From Ruminococcaceae bacterium UBA1691 (GTDB taxonomy: Bacteria; Bacillota; Clostridia; Oscillospirales; Acutalibacteraceae): a stretch of DNA of 15,139 nucleotides. The notes under the pieces were generated by a model that saw nothing but the letters and a program-made list of their open reading frames with translations, was not told the DNA's origin and did not search any database. Shown one piece after another: positions 13,222 to 15,139 of this stretch (its first letter is position 1; the number at the start of each line of letters is the position of its first letter). Position numbers and translations under genes: made by a program. The DNA is taken from contig DCJV01000120.1 in assembly GCA_002320555.1 (NCBI GenBank), positions 1-15,139 of the forward strand. Reading direction: 5' to 3'.

Positions 13222-13649
13222 GCGGGCTCACCGCCTTTCTCGATCGTGATGATGCGTTCGTTTTCTGATTCTCCGCGCCGAAACTCCACACGGATGGCGT
13301 CCTCCGGCAGCACGCTCTCAATATTCTCGCTCCATTCAACGGCCAATATGCCGCCTGCATCCAGATAATCAAAAAAGCCGGTGGAATACAGGCCGTCCCA
13401 GGAGGTCACGCGGTACATATCGAAGTGATAGAGCGGGGGTGTTCCACCGTATTCGTGCACCAGCGCGAAGGTGGGGCTGGTGACCTCCGCATCGATCCCA
13501 AGCCCGCGCGCGAGCCCGCGCACAAAGGCGGTCTTTCCCATGCCCATCCCGCCGAAAAAGGCAATGATGCAGCCGCCGCGCAGCGCTTTTGCAAGCGCTT
13601 CTCCTGCAGCCTCTGTCTCCTGTACGCTTTTTGTGCGAATGGTATGAAT
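13218..13649 (-). CDS. tsaE: tRNA t6A biosynthesis ATPase TsaE, with an apparent ATT start codon
   Basis: A 143-residue P-loop ATPase that drives the TsaB-TsaD cycle. The Walker A loop GGMGMGKT is at 33-40, SPTF (58-61) is the switch region, Asp77 in YHFDMYR and Glu105-Trp106 in VEWSENI match the catalytic positions of characterised TsaE. The Walker A differs from the common GDLGAGKT but satisfies GxxxxGKT. The N-terminal part (HTIRTKSVQETEAAGEALAK and following) is normal for the family, yet the frame has no ATG, GTG or TTG from the in-frame TAA at 13667-13669 down to 13547; the ATG at 13547 would remove the P-loop strand. AAAGGAGG lies 9 nt before an ATT at 13649-13647. I therefore set the start there (a second ATT is three codons later). 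A sequence error is the alternative. Confidence 0.85.
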   Translation of the reverse strand: MHTIRTKSVQETEAAGEALAKALRGGCIIAFFGGMGMGKTAFVRGLARGLGIDAEVTSPTFALVHEYGGTPPLYHFDMYRVTSWDGLYSTGFFDYLDAGGILAVEWSENIESVLPEDAIRVEFRRGESENERIITIEKGGEPA

Positions 13650-13658
13650 GGCTTTCCG

Positions 13659-13666
13659 CCTCCTTT
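13659..13666 (-). promoter_or_regulatory. Ribosome binding site that decides the tsaE start
   Basis: AAAGGAGG on the minus strand (13666-13659) is a near-perfect Shine-Dalgarno sequence. The ATG at 13671-13669 lies upstream of it, and the only start-like codon downstream at a working distance (9 nt) is ATT at 13649. Confidence 0.8.
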
Positions 13667-13687
13667 ATCATTTTAGAAGTATCATTT

Positions 13688-13696
13688 ATTATAACA
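13688..13696 (-). promoter_or_regulatory. Extended -10 promoter for the tsaE-tsaB-rpiB cluster
   Basis: On the minus strand TGTTATAAT (13696-13688) is a perfect extended -10 (TG-n-TATAAT). The sequence at the -35 distance (TTTTGC, 17-bp spacer) is poor, as is usual for promoters of this kind. Transcription should begin near 13681, about 30 nt before the ATT start of tsaE. Confidence 0.7.
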
Positions 13697-13725
13697 CATC
13701 CCGGCAGTAAGCAAAAGCCGGACAG

Positions 13726-14427
13726 TCAGATTTGTGCAGATTCCTGCCGCTTCATCCTGCGGATGACCGCTTTTGTCTCCCTGTCAATACAGCGGGATTC
13801 TGTGATTTTCTGCAGCGCTTTGTTGTAGGTCCTATCATCAAGCGAAGTTCCTGTTCCTAAATATTCCATCGTTAGCTCCGGGAAATGCACAAAACAGATG
13901 GATACCGCCCATGCTACCGCCATGCGGGCATAATATCCCTGTGCTGGGATTTGATCCAACAGAGCGAGAACGTCGCGGATATGCGTCTCGTCAATAAAAT
14001 AGAAAAGCAGCATCACGGCCCCGAAGCGCGCCCCGAATTCCTGCTCCGTGTGTAGATAGGGCTGCAAAAAATCCCACATCGCTTCCGGGCTCTCCCGCGC
14101 TATCTTCAAACCGCTGCAAAAGCTGTCACAAACAGACCAGTTATCAATCTTCGGGACAAAAGCCGCGATATTGCGCAGCAGCTCCTGCATATCGGCCTTC
14201 ACATATCCGATGACCATGCCCTGCAGCATGGTTTCCTCAAAGGTATCGTCCTGCGCACAGGCAAGGTATGCGTGCCAGTCTCCCTTTGCGATCTCTCTTG
14301 CGATTTTTCGCAGCTTGGGGAGGCGGACGCCCAGGATATTGTCTGTGCCGGGAAGGAGGCTGCTGGAGAATTTTTGAAATTCCGGCTCGGCAAGTGCGAG
14401 CAGCCGCTCATAGATCGGATTTTCCAT
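13726..14427 (-). CDS. AlkD-like DNA alkylation repair glycosylase
   Basis: A 233-residue all-helical (HEAT-like repeat) protein of the DNA alkylation repair family. AlkD enzymes remove positively charged bases such as 7-methylguanine and 3-methyladenine, without flipping the base. The active-site residues known from Bacillus AlkD have clear matches: Trp97 and Asp101 in DNWSVCDSF and Trp173 in YYARMAVAWAVS. The N-terminal NILGVRLPKLRKIAREIAKG (30-49) and TFEETMLQGMVIGY (62-75) blocks are also typical. The length is normal. The start is the ATG at 14427, with GAGGAG 7 nt upstream; an extension of 20 codons with Lys/Arg has no ribosome site. It has its own sigma-A promoter and is divergent from the spore coat genes. 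A weak CCGGC/GCCGG hairpin follows the stop. Confidence 0.9.
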   Translation of the reverse strand: MENPIYERLLALAEPEFQKFSSSLLPGTDNILGVRLPKLRKIAREIAKGDWHAYLACAQDDTFEETMLQGMVIGYVKADMQELLRNIAAFVPKIDNWSVCDSFCSGLKIARESPEAMWDFLQPYLHTEQEFGARFGAVMLLFYFIDETHIRDVLALLDQIPAQGYYARMAVAWAVSICFVHFPELTMEYLGTGTSLDDRTYNKALQKITESRCIDRETKAVIRRMKRQESAQI

Positions 14428-14458
14428 GTGTTTTCTCCTCTTGCGATATCTCCAAATG

Positions 14459-14487
14459 ATTATACTATGAAAAAAGGAAATCTTCAA
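14459..14487 (-). promoter_or_regulatory. Sigma-A promoter of the AlkD-like gene
   Basis: On the minus strand TTGAAG (14487-14482), a 17-bp spacer and an exact TATAAT (14464-14459). The start of transcription should lie near 14452, 25 nt before the ATG. It is only 13 bp from the promoter of the divergent coat genes. Confidence 0.85.
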
Positions 14488-14500
14488 CGCTCTTAGAGGG

Positions 14501-14529
14501 GTATAAAATTTCCCATCACGGGAATGCTA
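14501..14529 (+). promoter_or_regulatory. Candidate forespore (sigma-F/G) promoter of the coat genes
   Basis: GTATA (14501-14505), 15 bp, then GGAATGCTA (14521-14529). This fits the clostridial sigma-F/G pattern (GnATA, 15-16 bp, GGnAnAnTA) with one mismatch, and no sigma-A promoter is seen upstream of the first coat gene. An inverted repeat TTCCC-ATCAC-GGGAA (14510-14524) overlaps it and might be a regulator site. Confidence 0.5.
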
Positions 14530-14561
14530 TCGTTGCAAATCTTTTCAAGGAGTGATTTACT

Positions 14562-14747
14562 ATGCCGAACCTCACCTCAAAGGAACTCGACGCGATCAGC
14601 GATGAGCTGACGTATGAGCAGGTGCTCATCAAAAAGTATAAGAATTATGCGACGATGACGCAGGATCCGAAGATCAAATCCATGTGCGAGCAGATCGCGG
14701 CGCAGCACCAGAACCATTTCAACACCCTGATGGGCCATCTGAATTGA
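14562..14747 (+). CDS. Small spore coat-associated protein, 61 residues
   Basis: The product, beginning MPNLTSKELDAISDELTYEQ, is a helical hairpin with the pattern E-x-x-L-I-K-K-Y-K-x-Y-A followed by a second helix with CEQIAAQHQNHFNTLMGHL. It belongs to the group of 60-residue proteins of Clostridia that accompany CotF-type coat genes; the ferritin-like two-helix layout with conserved Glu, Lys-Tyr and His matches. The role is probably structural in the spore coat, by analogy. AAGGAG lies 9 nt before the ATG, and the next gene starts 17 nt after its stop, so the two form an operon. Confidence 0.8.
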   Translation: MPNLTSKELDAISDELTYEQVLIKKYKNYATMTQDPKIKSMCEQIAAQHQNHFNTLMGHLN

Positions 14748-14764
14748 CAAGGAGGAACTGAACT

Positions 14765-15061
14765 ATGGATACGATGGGACAGCAGAACAACCAGCAGAGC
14801 AGCCTGAGTGACGAGGAGATCATGAACGATATCCTTAGCTCCGAGAAGCATATCACCAGCGTTTACAACACCTACAGCAATGAGTGCGTACACCAGGCCT
14901 TGCGCAACGACTTTTTGAATATTCTGCGCGAGGATCACAATATCCAGGTGGATGTGTTCACCGAGATGCAGAAGCGCGGCTGGTATGCCCCGCCTGAGGC
15001 GCAGCAGCAGATGATCGACCAGACCAAAACGAAATTCCAGAATGTGGCGCAGTCCCTGTAA
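14765..15061 (+). CDS. CotF-family spore coat protein, 98 residues
   Basis: A coat F domain protein with a Gln/Asn-rich N-terminal arm (1-15) and the typical core: LSDEEIMNDILSSEKHITSV (14-33), YNTYSNECVHQALRNDFLNI (34-53), LREDHNIQVDVFTEMQKRGW (54-73) and YAPPEAQQQMI. The 'T/S-E-M-Q-K-R-G-W-Y' segment is the strongest signature of the family. CotF proteins are late-sporulation components of the spore coat with a ferritin-like helical fold. GGAGG lies 9 nt before the ATG. It is preceded by the 61-residue coat gene and followed by a strong terminator. Presence of both implies a sporulating host. Confidence 0.9.
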   Translation: MDTMGQQNNQQSSLSDEEIMNDILSSEKHITSVYNTYSNECVHQALRNDFLNILREDHNIQVDVFTEMQKRGWYAPPEAQQQMIDQTKTKFQNVAQSL

Positions 15062-15078
15062 GGATTGCGGAAAAACGT

Positions 15079-15112
15079 GGTCGGGGAGGGTAGCTCTTCC
15101 CGACCGTTTTTC
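15079..15112 (+). terminator. Intrinsic terminator after the coat genes
   Basis: GGTCGGG (15079-15085) and CCCGACC (15099-15105) form a perfect 7-bp stem that can be extended by GAG/CTC pairing inside the loop, followed by GTTTTTCT. It lies 17 nt after the CotF stop. Nothing recognisable lies in the remaining 27 bases. Confidence 0.92.
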
Positions 15113-15139
15113 TATACGAGCCACGCAAGAGGTAAGTGC

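Noticed and set aside
13218..13547. Short TsaE starting at the ATG at 13547
   Set aside because: It would begin within the Walker A loop, without its preceding strand and helix, and has no ribosome site.
13369..13671. Frame beginning with ATG at 13671 upstream of tsaE, as a start or a frameshifted tsaE
   Set aside because: The ATG precedes the Shine-Dalgarno sequence and the frame gives Arg/His-rich sequence unlike TsaE. A single-base error joining it to tsaE is possible, but the ribosome site spacing to ATT needs no such error.
1..15139. CRISPR arrays, tRNA/rRNA genes, insertion sequences, integrase or phage genes
   Set aside because: No regularly spaced repeats, no cloverleaf or rRNA-like segments and no transposase or integrase motifs were seen on either strand.

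Overview
The window looks like chromosomal DNA from a spore-forming, anaerobic, low-oxygen-adapted member of the Clostridia, most likely a gut Oscillospirales/Ruminococcaceae-type organism. The reasons are strong AGGAGG ribosome sites before nearly every gene, consensus TTGACA/TATAAT promoters, a redox repressor of the Rex family, two CotF-type spore coat genes, a clostridial-type short aconitase with its isocitrate dehydrogenase, and an N-acetylhexosamine 1-kinase of the kind used in host-glycan salvage. No rRNA, tRNA, CRISPR array, transposase or phage gene was found. The genus call is inference only.

Layout. 1-1770 (minus): a truncated nitroreductase and a secreted family I.5-like lipase, separated by a hairpin terminator. 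1984-2172 (plus): a 49-residue basic orphan protein with its own leader hairpin and terminator. 2298-4200 (plus): a two-gene transcription unit with a near-perfect promoter, made of a CBM9-like protein and NahK kinase, closed by a strong terminator. 4201-4560: an AT-rich intergenic stretch with nested inverted repeats. 4504-5517 (plus): a small accessory cassette, with a perfect promoter, a 59-residue ribbon-helix-helix regulator and two related small proteins of unknown function, ending at a bidirectional terminator. 5536-9394 (minus): an aconitase / isocitrate dehydrogenase / Rex operon behind one consensus promoter. 9475-10293 (minus): a Cof-type HAD phosphatase. 10377-13696 (minus): tsaE, tsaB, rpiB, a DUF6506-like gene and rodA, closely spaced and probably co-transcribed. 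13726-14427 (minus): an AlkD-like DNA glycosylase. 14501-15112 (plus): two spore coat genes behind a forespore-type promoter candidate, divergent from alkD.

How the genes fit together. acn and icd make 2-oxoglutarate for glutamate synthesis and reduce NAD(P)+. The NADH-sensing repressor Rex is the third gene of the same operon, and Rex-site-like sequence overlaps the operon promoter, which suggests autoregulated redox control. tsaE and tsaB belong to the t6A tRNA-modification pathway; tsaE has no usable ATG, GTG or TTG start and appears to begin at ATT. rodA builds cell-wall glycan. The most unfamiliar part is the 4504-5517 cassette, with a regulator and a pair of diverged paralogues whose role cannot be read from sequence alone.
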